A DNA stretch of 64,000 nucleotides from Mermis nigrescens (lineage: Eukaryota; Nematoda; Enoplea; Mermithida; Mermithidae): positions 1 to 64,000 of the forward strand of contig JAVLUZ010000410.1 of the NCBI GenBank assembly GCA_036768485.1, written 5' to 3'. The translations under genes were made by a program, and so were the position numbers. Position 1 is the stretch's first letter. Each line of letters begins with the position of its first letter. Below are positions 48,162 through 59,176 of this stretch, one piece after another. The notes beneath the pieces are model-generated. The model had not been told where the DNA came from. It saw nothing but the letters and a program-made list of their open reading frames with translations, and made no database searches.

Positions 48162-48558
48162 CAGGCACGTATCTCTGGGGGGTAGGAGGGGGTTCGGTCC
48201 ATAAGTGGGCAGCAAAAAATTCTGGGAAGGTGCAAGATTTTTCAAAGGTCAAAAAATGGCCTTAAAAATGGTGGTATGGCAAAAAACACAATTTTTCAGC
48301 GTTTCTCAACGAGCACTATCCATTGGCATCAAAAAATTGCGAGAAAAAAATTCCAAACATCGAATTCTGGGGGGGCGTATTTTGGTTTCTCGGGGGGGGG
48401 AGTGCATACCCCACGCCCAGGTGTGGTTCGGACCCCCCTCAAATTCAGAAAAATAGGTTTTTTAAATGTTATTTTGTGCTATTTTTGGCCTGTTTGGGCT
48501 TAGTTCCCCAAAAATTGGTGTTGGCTCCCTCAAAATAGGACGGCCAGCTACGTGCCTG
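48162..48558. mobile_element. Family G element interrupted by MITE-A
   Basis: CAGGCACGTATCTCTGG to GGCCAGCTACGTGCCTG. Split at GTTCGG by MITE-A 48200-48425. Confidence 0.82.
48200..48425 (+). mobile_element. MITE-A copy
   Basis: CATAAGTGGGCAGC to CGCCCAGGTGTG. Flanks GTTCGGTC and GTTCGGAC agree at 7 of 8. Confidence 0.85.
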
Positions 48559-48593
48559 CGAAAAAGTCCACCCGCTGCATCCCTATTGCCTGG

Positions 48594-49199
48594 TGGGGTA
48601 AACGCATCCCGTCATCGGCGCTTGAAGCGGAGTCCGGGTCGTGTAACTACTCCAGTTACAAGAGTACGCCTTGTGCATCAAACAAATCTTTTCTCTACTT
48701 TACACTGCTTTTTTACGCGTAAGTTTAAACTTCGTCATATTGCAGCTGAATGCAATAAAAATCTGTTTTTGCGTTTTACACTACTTTACTACAACGGACG
48801 TCTTGATATTAGATTGGCTGTAACAGCCCTATAAGCGCCACTAAGCCCAGTTCTTATCCTATAACATTAGTTTACAATATTAGAACATTTTATTTTTCAT
48901 TCATGGCTGATATCGGTTTACACTTGCGTGTTGTTTCCACGTTTGTAAAATCACCAATTCGATATTTCGGCACCGATTTACGTATGAATATATCTTTTCG
49001 TACCATTTTTATAATTTACTCTTTTTAGCAGTTTTTTTCAATTAGCACCAACTTTACACTATTTTAAAGCACAGTAATTTGCGATGGCACGCCCTTGACA
49101 CTACGAATTTTTGTTGAATTTTTAATTGAAATTGAATTTAAAAAATTTCATTTTTCAAGCGCAAATATGTATTTCCTGCTGAATTAAAAAGCGTTCCTA
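48594..49199. other. CNOT2 intron with TTTACAC motifs
   Basis: No gene or element recognised. TTTACACT-type motifs recur near 48700, 48775, 48870, 48915 and 49050. Confidence 0.4.
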
Positions 49200-49687
49200 C
49201 AGTGCTCGCCATCAAACATGACGCACTATAAAAATCATATTTATATTAGATGATGCGTCGCGAGCGCCGCGTTTCGTCTATAATGCGCTATCATCTCTTT
49301 TTATTATTATAGGATATTTACCTGTATCATGCCGTTAATCTGGCGATGCGGACAGCGCAATGTAGCTATTAATAGCGCCAACAAGAAGGAAACGCACACG
49401 TGAATGCCGGAAGCGCACACGTGAATGCCGGAAGCGCGCACGTGAATGCCGTTCTATATTCAGGCACGTGCGCGCTTCCAGCATTCCATGAGCGCTTCAT
49501 TCTTGTTGGTGCTATTAATAGCTAAATTGTGCAGTCCGCATCGCCGGATTAACGGCATGATACAGATAAATATCCTATAATAATAAAAAGAGATGATAGC
49601 GCATTATAGACGAAACGCGAAGCTCGCGACGCATCATCTTATATAAATCTGACGATTATAGTGCGTCATGTTTCATGGCGAGCACTG
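49200..49687. mobile_element. Tc1-like palindrome, CAGTGCTCGCC subtype
   Basis: CAGTGCTCGCCATCAAACATG to CATGGCGAGCACTG, flanked by TA. The centre has the block GGAAGCGCACACGTGAATGCC and shorter variants in direct repeat. Confidence 0.85.
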
Positions 49688-50384
49688 TATATTCTAAGCG
49701 CAGAAAAGTATGTGTAAAATAATGTTTATGTGCAGTGTTGTGTAAAGTTTTTTACTTTTTCAAGTTTTGAATGATAAATAAACTTTGCGCTCTAAATTTT
49801 TCTTTTTCCCAGAATAATGCTTTGAGACTTAAACCACACTGTAAGTCTGATTTTAAAATTAACCCACATTTTAATTTGAGGAATAAAATCAATACGGCTT
49901 GCCTTCCTAACTTAAATTTTTTGTTCAAAAGATAAGGAATTCATTTATTTTAAATTATTTATTGTTTATTTTGAATGGCTGTTTAATAAAATTAATAATT
50001 TAATTAAGTATTCCTTTCGAAAGCTACCATAAATTAATAAAAAGAAAAAATCTTGAATCAAATCTAAAGAGATTGAAGATGAAAACAAAAAAGAAAAGCG
50101 ATATAAAACGACGAATAATCGATAAAAATTAAATTAGTTGTTTGCCAGTCGATTTAATTTTTCTTTTTGTAGATTAATTTCTGAAAATTAAATTGAAAGC
50201 TCAATATTGAATTAGCAGAATCCGCATGAGGGAGCTTAATTTTAGAACAAAATTTTGAAAAAATAGAAAGTGTTAAGAAAACCTAGGCGGGTGAGTCCTA
50301 GTTTTTAGGGCGAATATATCAGGATAGGACTGCCCCTCATAATACTTGCACATAGGGGGGTTAGCGGGTATTACCCCCCTGAAG
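49688..50384. other. CNOT2 intron, AT-rich
   Basis: No gene or element recognised. Confidence 0.4.
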
Positions 50385-50900
50385 GGTCAGCCGGACAGGT
50401 ACTGTCCGGCGATCTTGAGCTGATGGAACGTGCTTTGCATAATTTTTGAGGTCAAAAGCAGTAAAAACGTCGAAATGCGCTTCGCGCCATACAGTAATCG
50501 CCATGAAAGATGACGCGCTATTACCCTCAGAATTATAATAGATGGTGCGTCGCGAGCGCCGCGTTTCATCCATCATGCGTTATTATCTCTTTTTAATTAT
50601 TAACACCATTAATCTGTATCATCCCGTTAATCTAGAGATGCGGACGGCGCGATTTAGCTATTAATAGCGCCAACAAGGAGGAAGCGCGCACGTGAATGCT
50701 GGAAGCGCGCACGTGAATGTCGTTCTATGTATCAGTAGTTTTAAGTACTTTTTACTCAAAAAAGCGCCCAAAATTCTAAAGTTTTGCATTTTTCAGTATT
50801 AAAACTGATATAATGCTGTCAAAATGGACTAAAAGTGCTTTTCGAAATGCGATATTGCCACGAAAAAACGTTTTATATGCTATTTTGACCATTTTGATCG
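50385..50900. repeat. GCCGGACAGGTACTGTC repeat interrupted by a half palindrome
   Basis: 50385-50490 and 50735-50900 match the repeat at 53220-53560. Between them is one arm only of the Tc1-like palindrome (50492-50733, CAGTAATCGCCATGAAAG to GAATGTCGTTCTATG). Other copies lie at 52705-53000 and 56480-56600. Confidence 0.65.
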
Positions 50901-50956
50901 TTAGAACAGCAAACAAAATCGTGAATTAAATCCAAATTTTAAATAAAAAGATTTAT

Positions 50957-51270
50957 GTAATTAAGGCGAAAAGTATAATTTCTCGAAAAATTTTAAAAAA
51001 AAATTAAAAATTAATTACAATTTACGTAGATCCTTGCCTGATGCGTCTGAGAACTTTGAGGGAATTCGACAATTCCGCTGGGAATTCGACAATTCCGCTC
51101 AAAATTGAAATTTTGAATAAAAAAATTATTTAAGGCGAAAAATAAAATTTCTCGAAAAAAATTCTCTAAGCATCCAAAAAATTGCCAAAATTTCAATAAA
51201 ACTTACGTAAATCCTTGCCTGATGTGTTTGAGAACATTGAGGAAAGCGAAGAAACGGCGCCTGACCCCGG
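50957..51270. repeat. Tandem duplication including the 3' end of a CNOT2 exon
   Basis: 50957-51125 and 51126-51270 are diverged direct copies (TTAAGGCGAAAA at 50961 and 51130; ATCCTTGCCTGATG at 51030 and 51211). The second holds the real exon end and donor. The first keeps CATCAGGCAAGGATCTAC and GTAAAT. Confidence 0.75.
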
Positions 51271-51352
51271 CTGCGGTTGCTGACCCCGGCCCGGCGCCCC
51301 ACCAAACGCAAAATTGCTCGTCGGCGAAAAATAATTCGCCAGCGAATTGACG
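51207..51352 (-). CDS. CNOT2: CNOT2 exon, low-complexity linker
   Basis: Encodes VNSLANYFSPTSNF, then a Gly/Pro/Gln-rich stretch, and ends in SMFSNTSGKDL. The acceptor is TTTTAG and the donor is GTAAGT. It enters by completing the split Gly codon of the 54011 exon and leaves after the first base of an Arg codon, which the exon starting at 44375 completes. No catalytic role is expected: this is the disordered region ahead of the conserved NOT box. The last 45 bases and the donor are repeated, diverged, at about 51025-51070 (see findings). Confidence 0.88.
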
Positions 51353-51892
51353 CTAAAACCAGTCAAAATGATGAAATAAACTCAAGAATCAAAATTCAAA
51401 AATTGAATAGTGAAATGGAAAAATGAATAAACAAAGACGGAAATACTGTACATCGTAAAAAACAACTGAAAGCCAAAAATAGAGTTTTACGGTCAAAGCC
51501 GTATTTCAATGTTACGTCGCGTCGTCACGCGGTTTGAGAAAACAAATGCGACAACGTACGCTTTAAACCAAACATACACGTATTTTTAATATTTGATAAA
51601 CTATGATTATTCAATTAGTTATTAGTTGCCAATTCGTTTGTAACCATGCACTTTTTTACAGATTTTTACACCATCCAATTTTTGGCAAAAACTTCGACTT
51701 TAGGCATACGTGTAACATGGGCGACCCGGACCTTCCTTATCCCCCCAAAGCGAGAAAAATTTTGACCCCCCATTTTCGGAAAAAATCGAATTTTTTGGCA
51801 ATTTTTAGGCGTTTTTTGGCCAAACATTGGAGGTCATTTACCACCAACCCCTAAAAATGACCGGGACCGCCCGCCAAATGTCGAGCCGTCAC

Positions 51893-52162
51893 CACACATG
51901 GGCGTGGGGGGTTTGGGGGTATGCACCCTCCCAGAAGTTGAAATACCCCCCAGAAATCAAAATACCTCCCCTTAGAAAAAACTTTTTTTTGCTTTTTTAG
52001 CAATTTTTTGATTCCATTGGATCGTGCTTGATGAGAAACGTCGAAAAATGGTGTTTTTTCGCCATACGACCACTTTTAAGACCATTTTTTGACCTTTAAA
52101 AATTTTTTCACCCCCTCCAGAAATTTTTCACCCCCCCCCAATTTTGGTGCTGCCCACCTATG
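51893..52162 (-). mobile_element. MITE-A copy
   Basis: CACACATGGGCGTGG to GCTGCCCACCTATG, with a perfect TSD GCCGTCAC (51885-51892 and 52163-52170). Confidence 0.88.
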
Positions 52163-52324
52163 GCCGTCACACGTATATATGAATTTAGGTCACTTTTTGT
52201 CATTTTTGACCGAAAATCGGACGTCACTTCCACCCGTCCCAAAATCGTGAGTAGTAACACGTAAATACGCTTAGCCAAGTTTTACGACCTTAACCATATG
52301 TATATGCAAATAGAGGAGTGAAAG

Positions 52325-52690
52325 AAAATGTATAGTGATAAATAAACAAAAGTAATAAAATATAGTTATAATAATAAAGTAATAAAATAATATAATAATA
52401 TAAAATGATAATAATATAGTATTATTCTATTATATTATTATTATATTATTTTATTACTTTATAATAATAAAGTAATAAAATTATATAATAATAAAATAAA
52501 AGAAAATAATAAAATAATAATAGAGTAATAATAAAGTAATAAAATAATATAAAATAATAATAATATAGTATTATTTTATTTTATTATTATTATTATATTA
52601 TTTTATTACTTTATAATAATAAAGAAATAAAATTATATAATAATAAACTAAAAGAAAATAATAAAATGATAATAGAGTAATACAATAAAG
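52325..52690. repeat. AATA/TAATAA low-complexity array
   Basis: AT-only sequence with TAATAATAAAG-type units. A block of about 165 bp is present twice in tandem, with TTTATTACTTTATAATAATA at 52448 and again at 52602. Confidence 0.85.
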
Positions 52691-53219
52691 CTAAAGCATC
52701 GGCCAGAAAGGTTCATACTGCCCGGCGATTTTGAGCTGGCGGAACGTTTTTTGCATCCTTTTAGAGGACAAAAGCGGTAATATTGTCCAAATTTCTCCGG
52801 CGAGATTATACTTTTATGCGCTTTTCGATCGAGAAGCGTCCAAAATTGATAAATTTATGTATTTTTCAAATGTTAAAAACGATATGATGCAGTAAATGGA
52901 CTAAAAATGCTTTTAAAATGCGGTATTACCGCGAAAAAAGCGTTTTATAGGCTTTTTCGACCGTTTTTGTCGCCTAAATAGCAAAAAATTGTGTGCTCTA
53001 CATTAACTCTTTTATATTTTCGAGATTCCGCCCCCCTTCATTGCCAATCCTGACCTTACGCATCTGAGCCTTACACGAATTGACCAAATAAAATAAATGA
53101 AAAATAAAAATAAAGATAAATAATTATTAATCAAATACATATGTATGAGGACACGAGATACATACATATAAGGAGTGGTCGAATACGTGCACATGAATAA
53201 GTGAGGGGGTATTACCACC

Positions 53220-53560
53220 TGATGGGTGAGCCGGACAAGCCGGACAGGTACTGTCTGGCGATTTTGAGCTGATGGAACGTTTTTTGCATCATTTTTGAGG
53301 TCAAAAGCAGTAAAATTGTCAAAATTAGTACTTTTAAGTACTTTTTTACTCAAAGAGCGCCCAAAATTGAAAACTTTTTGCATTGTTTAGTGTTATAAGT
53401 GTTATAATGCGGTCAAAATGAAATAAAAATGCTTTTAAAATGCGATATTTCCACGAAAAAACGTTTTATAGGCTATTTTGACCATTTCGATCGTTAAAAC
53501 AGCAAAAAAATCGTAAACGTGAAATTTGCTGTTTTGCATTTTTTAAATTTCACCCCCCCC
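53220..53560. repeat. GCCGGACAGGTACTGTC repeat
   Basis: Same family as 50385-50900 and 52705-53000 (GATTTTGAGCTGATGGAACG, then CACGAAAAAACGTTTTATAGG). The ends are not defined. Confidence 0.65.
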
Positions 53561-54010
53561 CTGCCGGACCTGACCTGCACCTATGAGTAGTCGGCCAGTC
53601 GGTCGATTCGATTACTTAACGTGTTTGGGTCGAAATGAGCTAAAAAATCGATTTAAATATTAAAATATCGTAAGAAAGCAAGGCTAATCCATAGTTTAAA
53701 ATAGATTTTCGATTCCAGTCCACTTTTTTCCCGCATTCCTCTCCCTATTTTGCCCAGAAAATTTGAAATTTCTCCACCATACGCCTTGTCTCATCAACCC
53801 GCTAAATCTGGCTGCCTAAAAAATCAGAGTCACACCGTCCACTGGTTAAAAACCCCATCTTCCAATTCGACTACGTCGCAACAGTACGAAAACGATAAAT
53901 ATCGTTAAACCCGTATTTTGATGTTACGTCGCGTATTCGCATTAACAAACGCACGCGGCTCTAACGGCACAACGCACGTAAGTATATAGCGTAAAATAGA
54001 CGCGACTAAC

Positions 54011-54420
54011 CCGCTCGAGTTCGCGGCGGCGGAGGACGCGCCGCCGACGCCATTGACCATTGACGGAAATAAATTCGCCGCCGCGACGCCGGCCGAACCG
54101 CCGCGGCCGGGCGACAATTGCTGCTGGCCAACCGACGACTGCTGCTGCTGATTAAAGAAATTTTGGTAGGCGCTGAGGACCGAAGCGGTGCCGGACGGAT
54201 TGGGCGTCAACGATCGCCCGGCCGCCGATCCGGCGGCGAAAAAATTTGCCGCCGACGCCGACTTTTGGCCGCTTGCGATACCGGCCGATCCGCCGCCGCC
54301 ACCGACGATCGCGGCGGCGTTGGCGCCGTAGCCGCTCAGCGGCGCGTGGCCGAAATTCGTCGAACCGAATGAACTCATTTGCGTCGGTCCCGATATCATG
54401 CTCTTGAACGAACCGTAATT
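54011..54420 (-). CDS. CNOT2: CNOT2 exon, Gly/Ala/Ser-rich N-terminal region
   Basis: Encodes about the first 130 residues: a low-complexity segment rich in Ser, Ala and Gly with a short Gln stretch (FNQQQQSSVGQQQ). It includes SGPTQMSSFGSTNFG, which resembles the SGQLSQFGASLYG stretch of vertebrate CNOT2. The donor after SSG is GTTAGT and splits a Gly codon, matching the next exon at 51352. The start is uncertain. An in-frame ATG lies at 54399, but the frame is open back to an AG at 54421-54422, and NYGSFK precedes that ATG. The segment may therefore be an internal exon starting at 54420 rather than the first exon. The exon is strikingly GC-rich against its AT-rich surroundings, which itself marks it as coding. 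Confidence 0.85.
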
Positions 54421-55082
54421 CTCATGTTAAAATGTACAAATTTATCACGCGTCATAATCGGACAAGTGCAGCGTGGGATATCCCACCCTCAGTCGGTCGC
54501 CCCCTCCATCCCACTGAAGCCAATAAATTTTTGATAGTCCCACTCATAGTTTCCCAAGGTAGAAAGTTCAGAGGGGGGTGAAATCCTAAAATTTGGGACC
54601 ACTAAATTTAGAGTCTGGACTTTTTTGCAGGTCAAAAATGAAAAATGGCTAAAGCATCCTATATAGCATAATTTAATGTGAAAAACTGCATTTTTAACTA
54701 CTTTTTGTCCCATACTGACTAATTTCGTCACTCTTGTAAGTAAAAAATATGAGAATTCATCGAAAATTTTGACTTTCAGATCAGTTCAAGTTCATTCTAG
54801 GTTATTTATGGATAGACAAAACATAAATGTATAAGTCGGCGCGAAGCGCCGAAAAATTTTTGACATCTTTGCTGCTTTTATACCCAAAAATCATGCAGAA
54901 AATGTTTGATAGCTCAAAATCGCTCGACGGTTGTTCAAGTCTCGGACCCTGAGGTGGGGGTAATACCCCCCTCACACCCTATGGAAATGTGTGGTCCAAC
55001 CCCGATTTCTCGAAAATATAAATTTTTTGCCTTTTCAAGGCATTTTTTGGTCGTTTTTTTGTCAAAAATTGGGGGTCTTTAC
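54421..55082. other. No gene seen upstream of the first CNOT2 exon found
   Basis: It may be an intron or the 5' flank. It contains an exact GGCGCGAAGCGCC hairpin at 54839 and repeat-like CCCCC/GGGGG tracts. No promoter motif could be recognised. Confidence 0.4.
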
Positions 55083-55480
55083 CATTCATGCACAGCATGG
55101 GAATTCTGGGGGGTGAAAACCTAAAGTGTTTCTTTTGGGCCCAAAAATGGCCGGTGCGCCTTGAAAAATATCGTTTTTGGCGTTTCTGACGATACTCTAT
55201 CCTTCTAGAGCACAAAATCATGAAAAAAATTTCGAAAAAAGTCGAATAAATTGACTGATATATCGCTTAAAACATGAATATATGGCGCGAAGCGCGAAAA
55301 TTCGGCGATTTTGAGCAAATAGATAGCCAAAAACCCTCAAACAGGACACTTTTTCTACCAATTTTCAGGTAAGTTTAGGAAACTTTTGAAAAATCTCCAA
55401 TTCTGGGGGGAGGGTGAAAAATTTTTTGCGGGGGGTGAAAAATGATTCTGCGGGGGGTGAAACCCCCAAGATCATGTATG
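55083..55480. mobile_element. MITE-B copy
   Basis: CATTCATGCACAGCATGGG to AGATCATGTATG. Flanks GTCTTTAC and GTTTTTAC agree at 7 of 8. Confidence 0.85.
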
Positions 55481-56165
55481 GTTTTTACCCCCCCCCCTAA
55501 AAATGACCGGGGCGGAGGTCCCTCAAAATTTTGAGCCTTTACATGTATGGTCATACGTGCAACGGCTTAAACTTCCGAATGAGGGCTTCCTCGGCCAATT
55601 TTAGGGAGGAGTGTGAATTCCAATTTTTGGCCGAAAATGGCTAAAAATACTTAAAAATGGCCAAAAAATGCGATTTGGGAAAACACGGTGGGATCAAAAA
55701 TTTGCCGACGTCAGGAGGATGGAATGGAGATGACTGGATGCAGAGAGGTGCCTCCTACCTTAATATTTTCAGTGTTACAATATCACACATGCACACTGGG
55801 GCGAATGTGGGGGAGTATCCCCTACCACAACTTTTCGAAGGCATATAAATATATATACCCCCTGAGTCCGTTTTGGAAACAAACCTGTCACTCGAACCAC
55901 GAATAAGCGTTAAATCACATCTAGCACTATAGTTTCAGGTACATGTACTAATTTTTCGAGCAGTAGACTGTCGAATTTATTCATCCAGACAATTTTCTTC
56001 AATTAGTTTGTATATATTGATGTTGCAGGTCATCTAATCACCCTAATCGTTACTGTTTTCATGCAAATTTAACCATAAATCTCAATGTAGAATGAGATAA
56101 AAGGGATTAAGTATCGAAATTTGTCAAAATTTAGCACGAAATAGGTAAAAAATGCTCAATTAATA

Positions 56166-56405
56166 ATACCTGGGCGTGGGGGGTTCGGGGGTATGCAACC
56201 CCCTGAAACCAAAATACCCCCAGAATTCGATTTTTGAATTTTTTTTGGTTTTTTTCGCAATCTTTTGATGCCAATGGATAATAGTACTCGATGAGAAACG
56301 TTGAAAAATGGTGTTTTTTTCGCCATACCACCATTTTTAAAGACATTTTTTGACTATTGAAAAAAATCTTGCATTCCCCCAGAGCTTTGGTGCCGCCCAC
56401 CTACG
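56166..56405 (-). mobile_element. MITE-A copy
   Basis: ATACCTGGGCGTGGGG to GGTGCCGCCCACCTACG, with the full family interior. Confidence 0.8.
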
Positions 56406-57016
56406 CATTTAACCCCTAGCCCCAGGAAACTCGGTTCACCCCCATCCAGAACTTTGGATCGTGTGCATCTATGTGCAATATATTTACCACGAAAAAAGGT
56501 TTTGCAGGCTATTTTGACCGTTATGGTTATTTAAACAGCAAGAAAATCGTGAGCATTTACATAATTTACTGTTTCAGATTTCAGGGATTTTACCTCCGCC
56601 TGCCGACCGTGACCTTGCGCATCTACGCCTTGCATACACAATGTTCATATGAATACAGTAATTTCTGGAGCGCAAAAAGCAGTACCTTTTACACATATAT
56701 GTATAACAAAGCGATCGGGTGCCATCCGGAACCCCAAAAAGCTGATCTTTCGACACCCCCACCCCGTTTTTGCGCCTATTCGTATCATTTTCAAGTGCTC
56801 TTTGCCATATTGACCCAAAAAAGAAGATCATTCTCCTTATGAAACGGCCGATGACGACAATAAACCTCCCACAATTTGCTGTGCTGATTCAAGAAATTAT
56901 ATAACCAAGTAAAAAAGGCGGACCTGCTTAGACAAAAAGCTTTAATGAATAAAATGTAAACAATGAATAAGAACCAATGTGTAATCTGAGAAAGTTTGAA
57001 AAAGGTGTAAACTCAC

Positions 57017-57100
57017 TTCTCGATTTCCGAATAGACCAGGAAGATTTGACATCAGAGTATTTAACCGCGTGTGACCTGCGCTATTCTCGATCCAGCTTAA
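57017..57100 (-). CDS. Possible upstream CNOT2 exon
   Basis: An open frame reads HTRLNTLMSNLPGLFGNRE and ends at a good donor, GAA then GTGAGT, in phase 0. Joined to the exon at 54420 it reads LFGNRE then NYGSFK. This resembles the spacing of MFPHRSEKDML before the SGQLSQFG block of vertebrate CNOT2. The 5' limit is unclear because the upstream sequence is A-rich and lacks a convincing acceptor. It could equally be a chance open frame. Confidence 0.3.
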
Positions 57101-57579
57101 CGTTTTTTTGTTTGTTTTTCTTTTAATGGCGCCTTTCAACAAGGTCGTTGTTTGTTTAACGCTCTTGATTGTTACAAATTTGTACACAAAGTCAGGTCCT
57201 ATTTAAAGCTTCTGTTGACAACTTCACATACGTCAATAACTAATTTAGCCTTTTGCACACATCGCCGCAGCGCATTTATGCGAAACAGTCTATTTTGATA
57301 GGTAATTAATTAGCGAAAAGGCGACTTTGAGACGAATAAGCTTGATAAATCTACGGCTGAAGCAAAATTGATATTTATACGCTAATTATACATGTAATGC
57401 AATATATACTGTACTATAGCGTAGACTCATGCTTCATGACCAATAACAATTATAATTAATAGATACTAGATTTTAAGTGGGAAAAATCAGCCAAGAAGGT
57501 GCAAGCATACATATATAGTGCTGTCCTTCAAAAGAATCCATTTTAATGTTTTTTGATAACAACTTTTTATGGATGCAGC

Positions 57580-58337
57580 CAGTGTTTTTTTTACAAGGTC
57601 CGTTTGTACATGTACAAAGATGGTCCCCAAAAGTCTTTGTACATTTTGCACATGCAAATTTTTGTGTACTATTATATTGTACAGAAGCGATTTTAGTGTG
57701 GTAAAACAGGGTTTTCGATCTTAGGTAGTGTATTTTAGCTAATTTCTGGGTTTATGACGCTAAAAATTACTAAAAATTATCTGAAAATGGCGCGAAGCGC
57801 CGAAAAATATTGACATTTTTCCATTCTAAATGCAAATTCTGCCATTTTAAAGATATATAGGACAAATAATTTATCAGTTCGGCGCAAAGCGCCGAAAATT
57901 TTGGGAATTTTACACCTTTTACAGTTTTTGTCTTCCTAAAAATCTTTGTACATTTTGTACACACAAAATTTTTGGGTACTATAATATGGTACAGCAGCGA
58001 TTTTTAGTATCGTAAAAACAGAGTTCTTCGACTTTTCGTAGTGTGTTTTAGCTAATTTCTGGGTCTCTAAGGGCAAAAATCACTAAGAATCGTCTTAAAA
58101 CGGCGCGAAGCGCCGAAAAAATTTGAACATTTTTACTTTTGAAATGCAATTTCAGCCATTATAAAGATATATAGAACACACAATTACTCATTTCGGCGCG
58201 AAGCGCAAAATTTTCGAATTATAGACCTTTTTTGCAATTTTTGTCTTCCCAAAAATCTTTGTACATGTACAAAGACGGTCCCGAAAAGTCTTTGTACATC
58301 GGGAAAAATCTTTGCCGAATACAAAAAAAAAACCGTG
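57580..58337. mobile_element. Family F element with internal tandem duplication
   Basis: CAGTGTTTTTTTTAC to AAAAAACCGTG, with a perfect TSD GATGCAGC (57572-57579 and 58338-58345). An interior block of about 300 bp is present twice (57650-57950 and 57955-58260). Each has GGCGCGAAGCGCC hairpins (57789, 57880, 58101 and 58196). Confidence 0.88.
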
Positions 58338-58632
58338 GATGCAGCCTAACCTAGATTTCAAATATTTATCTTTTGTGTCTTTCCAAGCTCTATTCACTGG
58401 TATATACTTCATTGGCCTCGTCCGCCAACTGACTGGATGGAATCAGACAAATGTGGGTTTTTGAAAAGTCCATGTTTTCTAAAAAAACCCATGTCATTAA
58501 AAAACCCACTTTTCATACTTCATGTTATCCTGCTGCTTAATGTTGGGAAATAATTTGAAGCATTCAGCAACACCTTTATGACTTATGCGGACATTTTGAA
58601 GTTAGTTTTTTATCCATATGGCCCTGAAACTA

Positions 58633-59176
58633 CAGTATGCCCTCAGAGAAAGACAAAGAAAATTCACGTCGGTTTCAAAAAACCCACATTAAATTTTTTT
58701 AAAAACCTCTAAATATTAAAGGGATTAGTGTTTTACATATTATAGCACCAAAAAGTCACGCATCTGAGCTTATGTGCATGAGCAGCCTTGCATAGAATAT
58801 ACACACAAGTATTTTCCGTGTTTGTCAACTTGACTACAAAATTGTTGTAAATAAAGGCACATTCGCGACAAAAGCATAAATAAAGCATATGTGGCAGGCC
58901 TATAGGTGCTCACAAGCATTGTTTCACAAATAACAATGCTATAAATAGATCATTCCTACCAATATTCAAGTGGGTTTTTTAAGGAAAAAAGGGTTATTTT
59001 AAGAAAATTTTTTATTTTGGAAGTTTCTAAAAAAGTTAAACTTGGATGGGAAACTTTTTTATGTTAGCATGTGCAGGATACTACTCTCTTCAATATACAG
59101 TGATTTTCAAGATCTGAAGTGGGTTTTTTTTAAAAGCCAATGAGGGTTTTTTATCTCCGTCTTAGAGGGCATACTG
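58633..59176. mobile_element. TA-flanked MITE with CAGTATGCCCTC ends
   Basis: CAGTATGCCCTCAGAGA to CTTAGAGGGCATACTG, flanked by TA on each side, as in Tc1/mariner insertions. The interior has repeated GTGGGTTTTTT/AAAACCCAC tracts. No transposase. Confidence 0.8.

Larger units (their letters stand above)
45472..48585. mobile_element. hAT-like element with CCCGCA motifs
   Basis: Ends TAGGGATGCAGGGCATACCC and CCGCTGCATCCCTA. TSDs GTGCCTGG and TTGCCTGG agree at 7 of 8. ACCCGCACCCGCTATT motifs occur near both ends (45488-45600 and 48105-48155). At least eight other insertions are packed inside. No transposase. Confidence 0.82.
20684..54420 (-). other. CNOT2: CNOT2 gene span (nine coding exons found)
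   Basis: Nine separated minus-strand segments join into one protein that follows CNOT2 from its low-complexity N-terminal half to the C-terminal NOT box. CNOT2 bridges the NOT1 scaffold and CNOT3 in the CCR4-NOT complex, which removes mRNA poly(A) tails and represses transcripts. Every intron read has GT and AG ends. Phases match at all junctions except between the exons at 42230-42319 and 33492-33648. The assembled protein is about 542 residues when counted from the ATG at 54399, close to the roughly 540 of vertebrate CNOT2. Introns run from about 0.64 to 8.6 kb and are mostly transposons. The true N-terminus may lie further upstream. Identification is by recalled family motifs, not by a database search. 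Confidence 0.93.

Noticed and set aside
51011..51311. Two similar small minus-strand proteins (SQTHQARIYV)
   Set aside because: Out-of-frame translations of the duplicated CNOT2 exon end.
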